A stretch of DNA of 64,000 bases from CBDBJK01 sp965206395 (GTDB taxonomy: Bacteria; Chloroflexota; Dehalococcoidia; Lucifugimonadales; CATOSD01). Made by a program: the position numbers and the translations under genes. The stretch lies in contig CBDBJK010000018.1 of NCBI GenBank assembly GCA_965206395.1, positions 70,070-134,069 on the forward strand, written 5' to 3'. The notes beneath the pieces are model-generated. The model saw only the letters and a program-made list of their open reading frames with translations. It was not told the DNA's origin and did not search any database. Shown here piece after piece: positions 43,290-52,718 of this stretch (positions are counted from its first letter, which is position 1; the number at the start of each line of letters is the position of its first letter).

Positions 43290-43889
43290 ATGAAAGATGC
43301 TCTGATCACTACATTACGAAACAGGAATTCAGGCACTGCGGAGTTCCGCAAGGCCTCTGATCTTCTTGCCCAAATACTGTGCGCAGAAACGCTTGCCAAG
43401 TTCAGCAATACCGAAATAAGCGTCGAGACTCCCGTAGGCAAGGCTAGTGGGCTATCCATGCCTGACGATGTCATGGTCGTGCCTATCTTGCGGGCGGCTC
43501 TGGCCTTCCTTCCCGCCTTCATGCAAATGATGCCTGATGTGCCAGTAGGCATGTTAGGCATTGCGCGCGATGAGCGGACTGCTCAGGCCTCGGAGTATTA
43601 CAGAAAGCTTCCCGCGAACCTGCCTAGCAGAGCCATCATCCTCGATCCAATGCTAGGGACGGGAGGCAGCGCTCGTCTTGCGGTGAACATTCTCGTCAGC
43701 GAGGGCTACAAGGCAAAAGATATCTACTTTACAGGCGTTGTTGCCGTTCATGAAGGGATAGACAGACTGGCAGAGGCCATCCCTTTATCAAACATTTCTG
43801 TCGCCGTCATCGACGTTGAACTTAACGAGCAGAAGTATATCGTTCCGGGCATCGGCGACTACGGCGACAGATATTTCGGCACTAGATGA
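43290..43889 (+). CDS. upp: Uracil phosphoribosyltransferase
   Basis: Upp salvages uracil to UMP with PRPP. The 199-residue protein has VVPILRAALAFLPAFMQMMP, the PRPP loop LDPMLGTGGSARLAVNIL and the uracil-binding end GIGDYGDRYFGTR. The family normally has about 208 residues. No other pyrimidine-salvage gene is adjacent. Confidence 0.93.
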   Translation: MKDALITTLRNRNSGTAEFRKASDLLAQILCAETLAKFSNTEISVETPVGKASGLSMPDDVMVVPILRAALAFLPAFMQMMPDVPVGMLGIARDERTAQASEYYRKLPANLPSRAIILDPMLGTGGSARLAVNILVSEGYKAKDIYFTGVVAVHEGIDRLAEAIPLSNISVAVIDVELNEQKYIVPGIGDYGDRYFGTR

Positions 43890-44013
43890 CGCCAAGATTG
43901 GCGAAGTCGATGCCGAGGCCTTTTTGGGCAGGCATAACCGCACCTGGTACTTCTGACGTTCTCCTGGTGTTAGCCTCGTAAGCGTCTTTAATAGGTGCTG
44001 CATCTTGCGACAT
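43882..44013 (-). CDS. Possible 43-residue small protein convergent with upp
   Basis: The frame reads MSQDAAPIKDAYEANTRRTS, then EVPGAVMPAQKGLGIDFANL, GVI, stop. It overlaps the end of upp by eight bases on the opposite strand. Composition looks protein-like and the Ala/Pro/Gly-rich tail is unusual, but the ribosome site is weak and no family is recognised. Confidence 0.4.
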   Translation of the reverse strand: MSQDAAPIKDAYEANTRRTSEVPGAVMPAQKGLGIDFANLGVI

Positions 44014-44224
44014 CTAAATCTCTAATACTGCTCCACTCAGTGCCCATTATGCAGCCAGGGTGTTGCCAAGACGGGTCGAGGCCTACAATCGTTAGCATTC
44101 CTTTTGTCAGGAAGAAGTAAGCCATGTGTCAGCTTCCCGTCAGGCGACGGCCTCACGGTGGGCATATATTGATGATGTGAGTCGCACAAAGCGAAAGCTA
44201 TCAATATCAAAGAGGAGCTGAGAC

Positions 44225-44839
44225 ATGAAGATACGTAGATTCTTGACAAATCGTTTGGCGATTGCTGCCCTGGCAGCAGTGGCAGTCGTCTCTATAGCTC
44301 TGCCCGGCGCTACTGGGCTACTTCAGAATAGTTCAGTTGAGGCGGACGCATCTGGAGCAATAGTATCATACATCCGGTTCGAGGGCCTTGAGGGTGGAGC
44401 GCAGGACGTGGGTTATCAAAAATGGAGTGAAATACTCTCCTTTAATCAGGCCATCAACAGATCAGATTCAGGTGCAGGGTCGACACTTCTAAGTGGCGAG
44501 GTAGTGGTGGAGGCTTTTGTGGCAGCTAAAGAGATAGACGCAAGCACACCAAAGCTACAGGAGGCCGTTCTCACCGGAAGAACGTTCCCCACAGTCGAAA
44601 TTCACATCACCGCGTCATACGGTTCCCAGGGTCGCCTGACATTCTATGCCTATGAACTCACGGATGTTCAGATAGTAGGCTACGTTGTGGGCAACACAGA
44701 AGACGGCGGCGTTCCAGTCGAGGAGTTTTACTTGAAGCCAAAGCAGATCAAGGTCACCTATACCGAGATAGGTCTGGATGGTTCGCCCAAGGGTAGCGTC
44801 GAATACAGTTGGAATTCTAAAGAAGGAACAGCCAAGTAG
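44225..44839 (+). CDS. Secreted Hcp-family (T6SS tube-like) protein
   Basis: The 204-residue protein has a signal peptide (LTNRLAIAALAAVAVVSIAL) and then a domain of Hcp type: IVSYIRFEGLEGGAQDVGYQ, KWSEILSFNQAI, GEVVVEAFVAAKEIDASTPK, VEIHITASY and the typical end YLKPKQIKVTYTEIG. Hcp normally forms hexameric rings of the type VI tube and lacks a signal peptide. No other T6SS gene is in the window, so this is likely an exported ring-forming protein with another job. An aaagaggagc site precedes the ATG. Confidence 0.82.
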   Translation: MKIRRFLTNRLAIAALAAVAVVSIALPGATGLLQNSSVEADASGAIVSYIRFEGLEGGAQDVGYQKWSEILSFNQAINRSDSGAGSTLLSGEVVVEAFVAAKEIDASTPKLQEAVLTGRTFPTVEIHITASYGSQGRLTFYAYELTDVQIVGYVVGNTEDGGVPVEEFYLKPKQIKVTYTEIGLDGSPKGSVEYSWNSKEGTAK

Positions 44840-44890
44840 GGGAATTGCTTCTCGGGATAGTCTCCAATAATCGATAGACATTTACTTACA

Positions 44891-44925
44891 AGAAGAGGCG
44901 CACGATGGTGCGCCTCTTCTTCGTT
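44891..44925 (+). terminator. Intrinsic terminator after the Hcp-like gene
   Basis: A perfect 13-bp stem (agaagaggcgcac 44891-44903, gtgcgcctcttct 44908-44920) with a gatg loop is followed by tcgttt. The T tract is weak. Confidence 0.75.
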
Positions 44926-45039
44926 TGCAGTGCTACCAAAGGTGGAGAAGAAACAGGAAGCAAACTGAGCTAACGGGAACATGATTGGTGGGCCTAAGTG
45001 TACTGAACTGCGAACTTTTCGCTGGGAGGTCTCTATATA

Positions 45040-45575
45040 GCGAGTCGGTCAGGCGATCTCAGAGAGTCCTCATTACTTGGGAGCGGGTGCGGCGGACTGC
45101 GCGTCGTCCAGGAACCCGCCCGAATCATCGGCGGCGCGGAGGTCGTCGACGTCTGGAGTGTCTGGCGATCCGGGCTGCCCGCAGCATACGGTCTGCCGAT
45201 GATGCTCAGGGAAGTGCCGGACCACATTCGCTTGGACAACGACCGGAGTCTACGGCCAGGGTTGTGCGTGAGTGGGTTGATAGGGTGGGAGCCAGGACGC
45301 TGTACATCGAGCCCCGGTCACCGTGGGAGAACGGCTACATCGAGAGCTTCAGCGGCAAGCTGAGGGACGAGTTGCTGGATAGGGAGATCTTCTACACGTT
45401 GCTGGAGGTGAGGGTTCTGACGGAACGGTACTGGCGGGCCTACAACCAAGTCAGGCCCCACAGCTCCCCGGGCTCTAGCAGCTTGGTTATGGTCGGTATC
45501 GGAGCTCCCGAAGCCTCAAATCGCACGGGCCTGTCCACCAAGATACGGTTAAAGACCTCACGGCTAACGAAGTAG
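45040..45575 (+). pseudogene. IS3-family transposase (orfB) remnant
   Basis: The C-terminal part reads STARVVREWVDRVGARTLYI, EPRSPWENGYIESFSGKLRD then ELLDREIFYTLLEV and YNQVRPHSS, the rve integrase core of IS3-group transposases, including the catalytic Glu in ENGYIESF. Upstream, the region with DHIRLDND corresponds to HIRSDNGPEF but is frame-shifted and altered, and the start is absent. The copy is dead. It lies between the Hcp-like gene and a lipoprotein. Confidence 0.8.
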
Positions 45576-45577
45576 GA

Positions 45578-45922
45578 TTAGGTACCTTGGTCGCCATCGA
45601 CGTGCACTATGTAGCTGATGTCCGAGTACTTCTGGCGCAGCTCCTTCTCCATCTCGACGGTGATGACGGCGTGCTCATCCTTGGAGGTGAAAAATCCCTG
45701 GAAATCCTGATCTTTCACCCGGATGGACGGTCTGTCGTCAACCGCATCTTGATCGTAGGCGGGAACGTTTCGCAGGATGGTAGAACCCTTGCCCTCCGTC
45801 ACTCCGGTGACCCCGTTGTGATCCACCTTTCCTTGTACCACCTCGCTCCCGCCACAAGCTACCGATGTCAGAGACAGCACCATCGCCAAGGTCACAACAA
45901 GTTTTGACACTGTGGCCCTCAC
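45578..45922 (-). CDS. Small lipoprotein of unknown function
   Basis: The product has 114 residues: MRATVSKLVVTLAMVLSLTS then VACGGSEVVQGKVDHNGVTG (lipobox SVAC, Cys23), and a strand-rich mature part ending EMEKELRQKYSDISYIVHVD. No family is recognised. It follows the interrupted lipoprotein gene on the same strand, so both may belong to one envelope operon. Confidence 0.65.
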   Translation of the reverse strand: MRATVSKLVVTLAMVLSLTSVACGGSEVVQGKVDHNGVTGVTEGKGSTILRNVPAYDQDAVDDRPSIRVKDQDFQGFFTSKDEHAVITVEMEKELRQKYSDISYIVHVDGDQGT

Positions 45923-46464
45923 CTTTCAGCCAAGGTCCCGAGTCTAGATTTGACTTCAGCAGGGTATCAATAGGCAGCCACAGCGGCCGTAAAGTCGACC
46001 AACGGCAGCCACGGAACGAGAGTCATGTGGTAGGCCTGGCCCTCGTGCTGGAAGAAGTCACCAACATTGCGGGGAACGCTCGCCAGCAGCGTGGCTAGGG
46101 CATCCCCGTCCACCACCCTGGCCCGTTGCCGGCCCTTGTCGTCGGCCTCCAGCCAAGCTGGACCCAGCTCCCAGTCCAGCACAGTGACGTCCACAGCCTC
46201 GGCCATCGGACGGATGAAAAGAGTGGCCTTCGCGGGCACGTATGGCCGGGCGTCCGGGTGACTGTACTCCCTGAGCGTAGAGCGAATGGATTCTAGGGCC
46301 TGGAGGTCGCTACCGAAGTTCGCGTAGATCCTGACCTGGCGAGGCTCGCCGGAGGGGAGACGGACTCTCAGGACTGTATAGGAGGCGTCGGCGAGGCACA
46401 TACCCGTGCCGTCGTCAAGGTTCTGGCACTGCTCGGAGTAGTTTTCCAGGCGCTCGAAGCCTAA

Positions 46465-47344
46465 GAGCGTCTAACAAAACCTAATAAAAGGGGTTAGAAT
46501 CTGGACATTCTCTGGAGGAGGATGACCTAATGTCTAAGCCCCTTGTAAGCGATGAATTCTGGGAACTGGTGCAACCTTTACTGCCGCCACAACCACCGAA
46601 GCCGAAAGGAGGAAGGCCCAGGATACCTGACAGACAGGTCCTAAGTGGGATACTGTTCGTGCTAAAGACAGGCATTGGCTGGGAAGACCTACCCAAGGAG
46701 ATGGACTGTGGCAGTGGGATGACCTGCTGGAGGCGCCTCAGAGATTGGCACCAGTCGGGAGTCTGGGAGCGCATCCACTTGGTATGCCTTGAGCGCCTGC
46801 AAGCAGCTGAGCGCATAGACTGGACTCGCGCAGTGCTGGACAGTGCTTCAGTGCGAGCAGTTTTTGGGGGCAGAAAACAGGCCCCAACCCCACGGACAGG
46901 GCGAAGGCGGGTAGCAAGCATCATATCATAACCGATGCCCAGGGCATTCCACTGGCGGTCAGGTTGACTGGCGCGAACGCTCACGATGTCACCCAAGCCC
47001 TTGAGTCGGTGGATGCCATACCTGCTGTCAAGGGCAAGCGAGGCAGGCCTCGCAAGCGTCCTCTTCAGGCGCAGGGAGACAGAGGGTATGACTCTGAGCC
47101 TGTTCGCAAGGAGTTGAAGAAGCGACATATCTGGCCGCTGCTGGCCAAGCGAGGTGAGCCGCATGGCAGCGGGTTGGGTGTGCATAGATGGGTGGTTGAG
47201 AGAAGCCTGAGTTGGCTTCATCAGTTCCGACGCTTACGGGTTCGATATGAGCGCAGGGCAGACATACATGAGGCTTTCTTGGCCATAGGTTGTGCCATCA
47301 TCTGCTCTCGCTTTCTGTTCCAATAATGGTTTTGTTAGACGCTC
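46465..47344 (+). mobile_element. IS5-family insertion sequence (IS1031-like), 880 bp
   Basis: Terminal inverted repeats gagcgtctaacaaaacc (46465-46481) and its complement (47328-47344) are perfect. A TAA duplication flanks both sides (46462-46464, 47345-47347), fitting the TNA target of the IS1031 group. The element splits a lipoprotein gene. Confidence 0.9.
46530..47326 (+). CDS. IS5-family transposase in two overlapping phases
   Basis: The first frame (46530-46931, MSKPLVSDEFWELVQPLLPP to DSASVRAVFGGRK) and the second (GPNP...HHIITDAQGIPLAVRLTG to the end at 47326) make one DDE transposase. It has DSASVR, QGDRGYDSEP and HRWVVERSLSWLHQFRRLR as catalytic segments. A -1 shift at the gcagaaaacagg run near 46872 joins them. 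Two-phase transposases expressed by programmed frameshifting are usual in this family, so it may be functional; a simple deletion of one A is the alternative. Confidence 0.8.
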
Positions 47345-47800
47345 TAAGTCAAGTACCTGCTGTACAAGGGCCTCTACGTCATCCCCTGAAAGGCGCACTT
47401 CCATTACCCGCTGCTCGTCATATCGTCCACCCTCGTCCAGATATATTAGCGTCCCGTCTTCCAACAGGGTGAATGGGGGTACTCTTCCGAAGGGCGCAAA
47501 GCGCTCAGGGGTCGAGAAGGTAGGCTCGTAGTCGAATTGGATCAGGACGTCTGGGAGGTCGAACTGGTCTGTATCCGGTGCCGGAGTTGCTGTTGGTTGG
47601 GGCTCGGTGCTGCATGCCACGAATGCCGCTACCAGCAAGCCTATCAGAATACCCGCTGCCCACGGTGGTTTCGTACCTGGTCGCTCCTTCACGCTCATTG
47701 TCCGCCTCCTTACATCTACAGACGACGGGCGCACCGGGTTTGTTCCATTGACCTGCCCCCAATACCCCAATAGTTGTACCACAAATCATGAGACACTGAT

Positions 47801-48060
47801 AGCGCTTTGAGCAGATCTTCCTAGGCATCTTCATCAATCTCTTCGACTGGTTCCAGAACGTGGCGGACTTCCTGCTGGTCTATAATATCGGCGTCTTCAT
47901 GAGTGGTGGAGATGCAGAGGGCTTCGCCGGCCCCACTCAAGGGGATGCTCCAGGGGAGCTCCACGCCTTTCTGGTGCTTGCGGCCTACGTTCTGGTCTTG
48001 GGCGGACTGGCCTTCTACCTTTTCCACCGCCGTGATATCCCCGGCGCCAGCAGGTCGTAG
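47801..48060 (+). pseudogene. C-terminal remnant of an ABC-2-type membrane permease
   Basis: The frame reads RFEQIFLGIFINLFDWFQNV, ADFLLVYNIGVFMSGGDAEG and LHAFLVLAAYVLVLGGLAFY followed by LFHRRDIPGA. This is the last hydrophobic helices and the typical FxRRDI end of an ABC-2 transporter permease. A stop precedes it in frame and no ribosome site or start is visible. Confidence 0.6.
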
Positions 48061-48164
48061 GAACCCGTTAGGGAGTTGGGCCCTCGCTGGAGTTCGGACA
48101 GCCTGAACACATCGGTTGATGCCGTTTTGGCTGGAGTGCGCCTGCGCGATGCCCTTAGGAATAG

Positions 48165-48187
48165 CCTTCGACAAGCTCAGGACGAAT
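48165..48187. repeat. Short dispersed repeat (ttcgacaagctcaggacgaa type)
   Basis: This imperfect palindrome (ttcg...cgaa) is of a type seen as an intergenic repeat in many unrelated bacterial genomes. Only one copy occurs in this window. Confidence 0.4.
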
Positions 48188-48241
48188 GGGCCGGGGCCCT
48201 CTAGCCCTTTGCTACAGGGGAGATTGGGTTGGAGTAGCAAA

Positions 48242-48994
48242 TTAGTGGGTGAGGATCCTGCTTAGAAAGAGTTTGGTGCGGGACTCTCGCGGGCTGGTGA
48301 AGAACTCCTCAGAGGTTCCGACTTCGACTATCTCGCCCTCATCCATGAAGATCACGCGGTCGGCGACGTTCCTTGCGAAGCTCATCTCGTGGGTAACGCA
48401 GATCATGGTCATACCGGACGCAGCCAACTCGCCCATCACCTTGAGGACCTCGTTGATCATCTCCGGGTCGAGCGCGGAGGTGGGCTCGTCGAACATCATC
48501 AGCTTGGGGTTCATCGCGAGAGCGCGGGCGATGGCGACGCGCTGCTGCTGGCCGCCTGAGAGCTGGCCGGGGTATTTCTCCGCCTGTTCAGGTATACCTA
48601 CGCGGCGCAGCAGTTGGAGCGCGAGTTCCTCCGCCTGCTTGTGCGGCATGTGGCGGACCTTCTGCGGCGCGAGTGTTATGTTGCGCATGACGGTGAGGTG
48701 CGGGAAGAGGTTGAACTGCTGAAAGACTATCCCCGTGTCGGCCCGTATCTTGGCGAGAGTGCGGGCGTCGTCCGTCAGCTCGACACCGTCAACGACGATC
48801 CGGCCGGAATCGTGTCGCTCGAGTTGGTTTATGGTCCTGAGCAGGGTCGATTTGCCTGAGCCAGAAGGCCCGATGATGACGACGACCTCGCCCTCGATCA
48901 CTGAGACGTCGACTTCTTTCAGAGCAGCGAAATCGCCGTAGCGTTTCACCACTTTCTCTAGGCGGAGTATCTCTTTGCCGCTCTGCTCTGCCAT
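48242..48994 (-). CDS. Polar amino-acid ABC transporter, ATP-binding protein
   Basis: This 250-residue ATPase powers uptake by the two permeases encoded upstream. Walker A is GPSGSGKST, the signature LSGGQQQRVAIARAL, Walker B LMMFDEPTSALDPE and the switch His is in CVTHEMSFA. It belongs to the GlnQ/AapP group by close match of the whole chain. It is the last gene of the four-gene operon, 28 bases after the second permease. Confidence 0.94.
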   Translation of the reverse strand: MAEQSGKEILRLEKVVKRYGDFAALKEVDVSVIEGEVVVIIGPSGSGKSTLLRTINQLERHDSGRIVVDGVELTDDARTLAKIRADTGIVFQQFNLFPHLTVMRNITLAPQKVRHMPHKQAEELALQLLRRVGIPEQAEKYPGQLSGGQQQRVAIARALAMNPKLMMFDEPTSALDPEMINEVLKVMGELAASGMTMICVTHEMSFARNVADRVIFMDEGEIVEVGTSEEFFTSPRESRTKLFLSRILTH

Positions 48995-49022
48995 GTGCCG
49001 GTCCTCTCTATAGCCTGGTCCG

Positions 49023-50366
49023 CTATCTGGTGTTCACTCCCAATCGGGTTTCCGCCGCTCCGCCAAGCCGGGATAACAGATACGAAATCAGCCAGTATAT
49101 GAGCCCGACCACAATATATATCTCGAAGAAAGCACCCTCCGCTATGTCCGTTTGGCCCCCGAGGATCTCCTTCGCCTTTTCCAGTGTGTTGACGAGCGAT
49201 ATTGCGGCGAGTAGCGCTGTATCTTTCCATAGGGCGATGAAGCGCCCGATCATTGCCGGGATAACCGCCTTGATCGCTTGCGGCAGGATGATGAAGATGT
49301 ACTTCTGCGCCGCGGAAAGACCTATCGCCTCAGACGCCTCATGCTGGCCACGCGGTATGGACTGGAGTCCGCCTCGCAAAACCTCAGCGATGTAGGCCCC
49401 GCCGAAGAAGGCAAAAACGATCATGACTCGATATACGAGGTCGATGTTGCTGAACGCTTCGCCGATAGGTCCGAACTCGTCATCGAGGAACGTGGCGAAC
49501 AGTAGCCAGACGAGCAGCGGGGCAGCGCGCACGACCTCGATGTAGCCGACGGCGGAGAACCGTATAGTCCAGTACGGAGAGGTGCGGCCCAACGCCAGTC
49601 CGAGACCGATGAAGAAGGAGAAGAATCCCCCCACGGCAAACACCAGCAGGTCGAGGAATGCGCTCTCCCAGTGGCTGCTGGACACCCCCAACTGGAGCAA
49701 GACGATCATCGGGATGAGCAGGACCCACGCTGCGCCGATCGCCTGAAGCAGTATCGGATTGCTTCTCCATCTGGAGAGGCGCCTGCCCGCCCAAGCTCCT
49801 CCTATCAGGACCGCAAAGAGCCCAGCGAGTAGCAGCCAAGATGTACCGAACGGGATTGCGAGTCCCAGTGAGAGCGAGTAGAGCCAGCGGGGTGCCCAGC
49901 CACGCTCCCACACCAGTTCTCTTTGGACACCGCTCACGATTGCGGTCTGTCCCGCGGACTGTATCTCTTGGGTGTACTGTTCCTCCTGGATCTGCAGATC
50001 GGTCCCCAGGCCGAGTGTGAGAGTTATCACCGCCACCACACCGATCGCCACTATGTAGGGCCGCAATCTTCCGATCCAGACGCCATAGGTAAGGGCAACC
50101 AGAATTACGACGATGAAGAGGGATATCCATATCCGGAAGGTGTCCTCCGCAGGATAACTGCCGACGAAGAACAGCTTTCGGTTGATCGCGACGAGGCCCC
50201 AGTTGGCCTGGAACAGAACGAACCTCAGCATCAGGAATCCGGCGATACCGCCAGCCGCTATGGTGGCTAAGCTGAGGACGGAGTTACGCCATGAATTGAA
50301 CAGGTTTGTCCTTGCCCAGGTCAGACAGCTGGAGACGATGGAGCGATACGCTGCAGATGTCGTCAT
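49023..50366 (-). CDS. Amino-acid ABC transporter permease (AapM/GlnP-like)
   Basis: The 447-residue inner-membrane protein has eight or more hydrophobic helices. The C-terminal half holds the BPD-transport domain, with the ATPase-contacting EAA loop (GGLQSIPRGQHEASEAIGLS, AAQKYIFIILPQAIKAVIPA) and the start motif VEVVRAAPLLVWLLF-type (YIEVVRAAPLLVWLL). The long N-terminal extension with extra helices is as in AapM. Its ATG overlaps the end of the other permease by four bases, implying coupled translation and a heterodimeric channel. Confidence 0.92.
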   Translation of the reverse strand: MTTSAAYRSIVSSCLTWARTNLFNSWRNSVLSLATIAAGGIAGFLMLRFVLFQANWGLVAINRKLFFVGSYPAEDTFRIWISLFIVVILVALTYGVWIGRLRPYIVAIGVVAVITLTLGLGTDLQIQEEQYTQEIQSAGQTAIVSGVQRELVWERGWAPRWLYSLSLGLAIPFGTSWLLLAGLFAVLIGGAWAGRRLSRWRSNPILLQAIGAAWVLLIPMIVLLQLGVSSSHWESAFLDLLVFAVGGFFSFFIGLGLALGRTSPYWTIRFSAVGYIEVVRAAPLLVWLLFATFLDDEFGPIGEAFSNIDLVYRVMIVFAFFGGAYIAEVLRGGLQSIPRGQHEASEAIGLSAAQKYIFIILPQAIKAVIPAMIGRFIALWKDTALLAAISLVNTLEKAKEILGGQTDIAEGAFFEIYIVVGLIYWLISYLLSRLGGAAETRLGVNTR

Positions 50367-51529
50367 CTGATCTGGACTTTTCGGTTAATCGCATTCATGA
50401 TCAGCGAGATGATGAGGTTCGTGATGACGAAAACGAAGAATATGAACAGGTATATCTGCAGGAGGTTCCCGGTGTTGTTGATGATCCTATTGGATATCAG
50501 GACTATCTCACCGTAGGCTATGGCATGCGCAAGCGTCGAGTCCTTGTTGGCGTTTTGGAATTCGTTGTTCAAAGAAGGAATCATGATCCGCAGGGCCTGG
50601 GGCAGGATGATCAGCGAGAAGCGCTGGTACGTTGATAGTCCAAGAGATGCGGAGGCTTCGGTCTGGCCGTGGGGAATCGCCTGGAGTGAGCCACGCACGA
50701 TCTCAGCGATGTAGGCGCTGAAGTAGAGGGTGAGCGACACCAGCGCGCTCAGATAACCCAACCCGAGCAGATTGCCACCGGTATACGAGAAGAACCCGGA
50801 CGCCGATTGAGTCACGTCAGGAAGAGTTAGGCGCACCGGGAAGAGCAGTGCGGCGTATGCCACCGCTCCTATGAGCACAAAGACCGCTGTTCCCCACACA
50901 TTGGGCCGCAGGCTCTCGCCCGTCTTGGCCTCCCTGCGCGCACGGCTCCTCCTCACGAGCCACGCGCCCGTGGCGGCGCCGAGCAACGCCACGGGCCACA
51001 GCCACCAGAGCGAATTGGCGGCCTCGAGCCAGGGGATGGCCAGCCCGCGGTTGCTGATGTAGAGGAGACCGCTCCACCCTGAGCGCTCCTCTATCTTGGG
51101 CAGTCCCCTAGACACCGCGAAGGCGAAGAAGAACATGATCAGCAGCAGGGGCAGGTTCCTGAACAGGTCGACGTAGAGCTTGCCCAGCCAGTTGACCATG
51201 GGATTGGAGGAGAGTCGGGCCACGCCAACGGCCAAGCCCAACATGGAGGAAAGGAAGATGGCAAAGACCACGACTGCTATGGTGTTGCCAGCACCTTTGA
51301 GCATTCCCAGCCATCTCGGGTCGCTCGCCTCTACGTCCAGGAACTGGAAGATCGAGCTGTGGTCCGGACTGCCGTAAGGCCCGAAGAGGAAGTCGAAATC
51401 GAAGAGGTTGATGGCTATGGAATAGCTGACGTAGCCCACAACGATCCCGGAAGCGGCACCGACGATCAGATTGACCGCGAGGTAGCGCGAGCGTCTCTTG
51501 AACCAGATGTCTTTCAGGCGCTGCATCAT
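50363..51529 (-). CDS. Amino-acid ABC transporter permease (AapQ-like)
   Basis: The 388-residue partner permease has a BPD-transport domain with VGVARLSSNPMVNWLGKLYV, DLFRNLPLLLIMFFFAF and the EAA loop GSLQAIPHGQTEASASLGLS followed by PQALRIMIPSLNNEFQN. A periplasmic or linker insertion lies at about 135-240, as in AapQ. It is the second gene of the operon, about 80 bases after the binding protein. Confidence 0.92.
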   Translation of the reverse strand: MMQRLKDIWFKRRSRYLAVNLIVGAASGIVVGYVSYSIAINLFDFDFLFGPYGSPDHSSIFQFLDVEASDPRWLGMLKGAGNTIAVVVFAIFLSSMLGLAVGVARLSSNPMVNWLGKLYVDLFRNLPLLLIMFFFAFAVSRGLPKIEERSGWSGLLYISNRGLAIPWLEAANSLWWLWPVALLGAATGAWLVRRSRARREAKTGESLRPNVWGTAVFVLIGAVAYAALLFPVRLTLPDVTQSASGFFSYTGGNLLGLGYLSALVSLTLYFSAYIAEIVRGSLQAIPHGQTEASASLGLSTYQRFSLIILPQALRIMIPSLNNEFQNANKDSTLAHAIAYGEIVLISNRIINNTGNLLQIYLFIFFVFVITNLIISLIMNAINRKVQIR

Positions 51530-51609
51530 TGCCTAACAATCTCACGACACCCACCATATGGGCGGGCATACCCTGTGCCCATACGTTCCGTCCTTGTCAG
51601 AAAGCGTTC

Positions 51610-52677
51610 TTAGCGCATCGGCGGGGCGTAGATCAGTCCGCCGTCTAGATAGGAGGCGTTCAACGATCCGGCACGAGTGAGTCCTACCTGCTCGAGTGTA
51701 CGGCTGTAGGCCTCACCGTAGTTGCCGACCTGATCGATCACGCTCTGCATGAAGGTGCTGGCGATCTTGCCGTGTCCGATGCCCAGGTTGGTAGGAGGGC
51801 CGCCGTCGAATCCCACTCCCAGGAGACGGGCCACTGTGTTGTTCGGCGGGTTCGCCGCCATCTGACCCATATTATCCGAGGTGACCCCCTGCTCTTCGGC
51901 GATGATCATGCCATTCACTACCCAGCGCACCACGTCTTCCCACTCCGAATCGTAGTCGCGTACACTCGGACCGAGAGGTTCTTTGGAGAGCGTCTCGGGG
52001 AGCACGACGGCGTCGGTCCCGTCGGCCTTCAGGGTGAACTGGTGGGCGCCCAGCTGCGACTTGTCTGACGACCAGGCGTCGCACTGATCGCTGATAAACG
52101 CTCCGCGGAGCTCCGGGTTGGCCTGGAAGGTGAGTTCAGAGTAGGTCAGCCCCTGTTCGGAGAAGAAGTCGGAGACGGCACCCTGGGTGCTGGTGCCGTC
52201 CAGGATGCAGATAGTGGCCCCGTCGAGCTCCTTAGCGCTGGTCAGTTCTGAGCTGGCCTTCACCAAGATGCCCGCGCCATCGTAGAAGGTGGTGGGCGCG
52301 AAGGCGACGTTGAGGTCGGCGTCGCGACTGGCGGTCCAAGTGGTTGTGCGGATGAGCACGTCGATCTCTTTTGCCGCGAGAAGCTCGAAGCGGTTGGCGG
52401 AGGTGACTTCCCTGAACTCGACCTTGCTCCTGTCTCCGAAGACAGCCGCGGCCATCCCGTGGCAGTATTCAACGTCGTTACCTTGGGCCGTGCCGTCCGG
52501 GTTGAGCACGCCGAAGCCTGGGGTGTCAGCTTTGACGCCGCAGACGAGGTATCCTCGATCGAGGATCTCATCAAGCGTGTTCTCTCGGGCCTCTCCTTCG
52601 TTGCCTCCACACGCAGCTATGGCTAGCAGCGCGACTACTACTACCATCCCAGCGGGTAAACGTACGTACTTGTCCAT
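51610..52677 (-). CDS. Amino-acid-binding lipoprotein of ABC transporter (AapJ-like)
   Basis: This 355-residue extracellular solute-binding lipoprotein has the signal peptide MDKYVRLPAGMVVVVALLAI and lipobox AIAAC. The two-lobed fold contains DRGYLVCGVKADTPGFGVLN, GMAAAVFGDRSKVEFREVTS, FAPTTFYDGAGILV and DGATICILDGTSTQGAVSDF. AapJ-type proteins bind polar L-amino acids (Glu, Gln, Asp or general). Start 52677 has caggagg ahead. It heads the operon, as is usual for the most abundant component. Confidence 0.93.
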   Translation of the reverse strand: MDKYVRLPAGMVVVVALLAIAACGGNEGEARENTLDEILDRGYLVCGVKADTPGFGVLNPDGTAQGNDVEYCHGMAAAVFGDRSKVEFREVTSANRFELLAAKEIDVLIRTTTWTASRDADLNVAFAPTTFYDGAGILVKASSELTSAKELDGATICILDGTSTQGAVSDFFSEQGLTYSELTFQANPELRGAFISDQCDAWSSDKSQLGAHQFTLKADGTDAVVLPETLSKEPLGPSVRDYDSEWEDVVRWVVNGMIIAEEQGVTSDNMGQMAANPPNNTVARLLGVGFDGGPPTNLGIGHGKIASTFMQSVIDQVGNYGEAYSRTLEQVGLTRAGSLNASYLDGGLIYAPPMR

Positions 52678-52718
52678 CTTGCCTCCTGACAACGACATCG
52701 GTTTTGGTTATTCGTCTC

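Larger units (their letters stand above)
45967..47698 (-). pseudogene. Lipoprotein gene split by an insertion sequence
   Basis: The 5' part (from ATG 47698, aaggagg ahead) encodes signal peptide ILIGLLVAAFVAC, a Thr/Pro linker and a domain ending RLSGDDVEALVQQVLDL. The 3' part, on the other side of the IS, continues in frame with GFERLENYSEQCQNLDDGTG then MCLADASYTVLRVRLP and ends DFTAAVAAY. Removing the 880-bp IS and one copy of the TAA duplication rebuilds one frame of about 280 codons without any other defect. The family is unknown. The insertion must be recent, since no further mutation is visible. Confidence 0.85.

Noticed and set aside
44225..44839. Type VI secretion locus
   Set aside because: Only one Hcp-like gene, with a signal peptide, and no sheath, baseplate or ATPase genes in the window.
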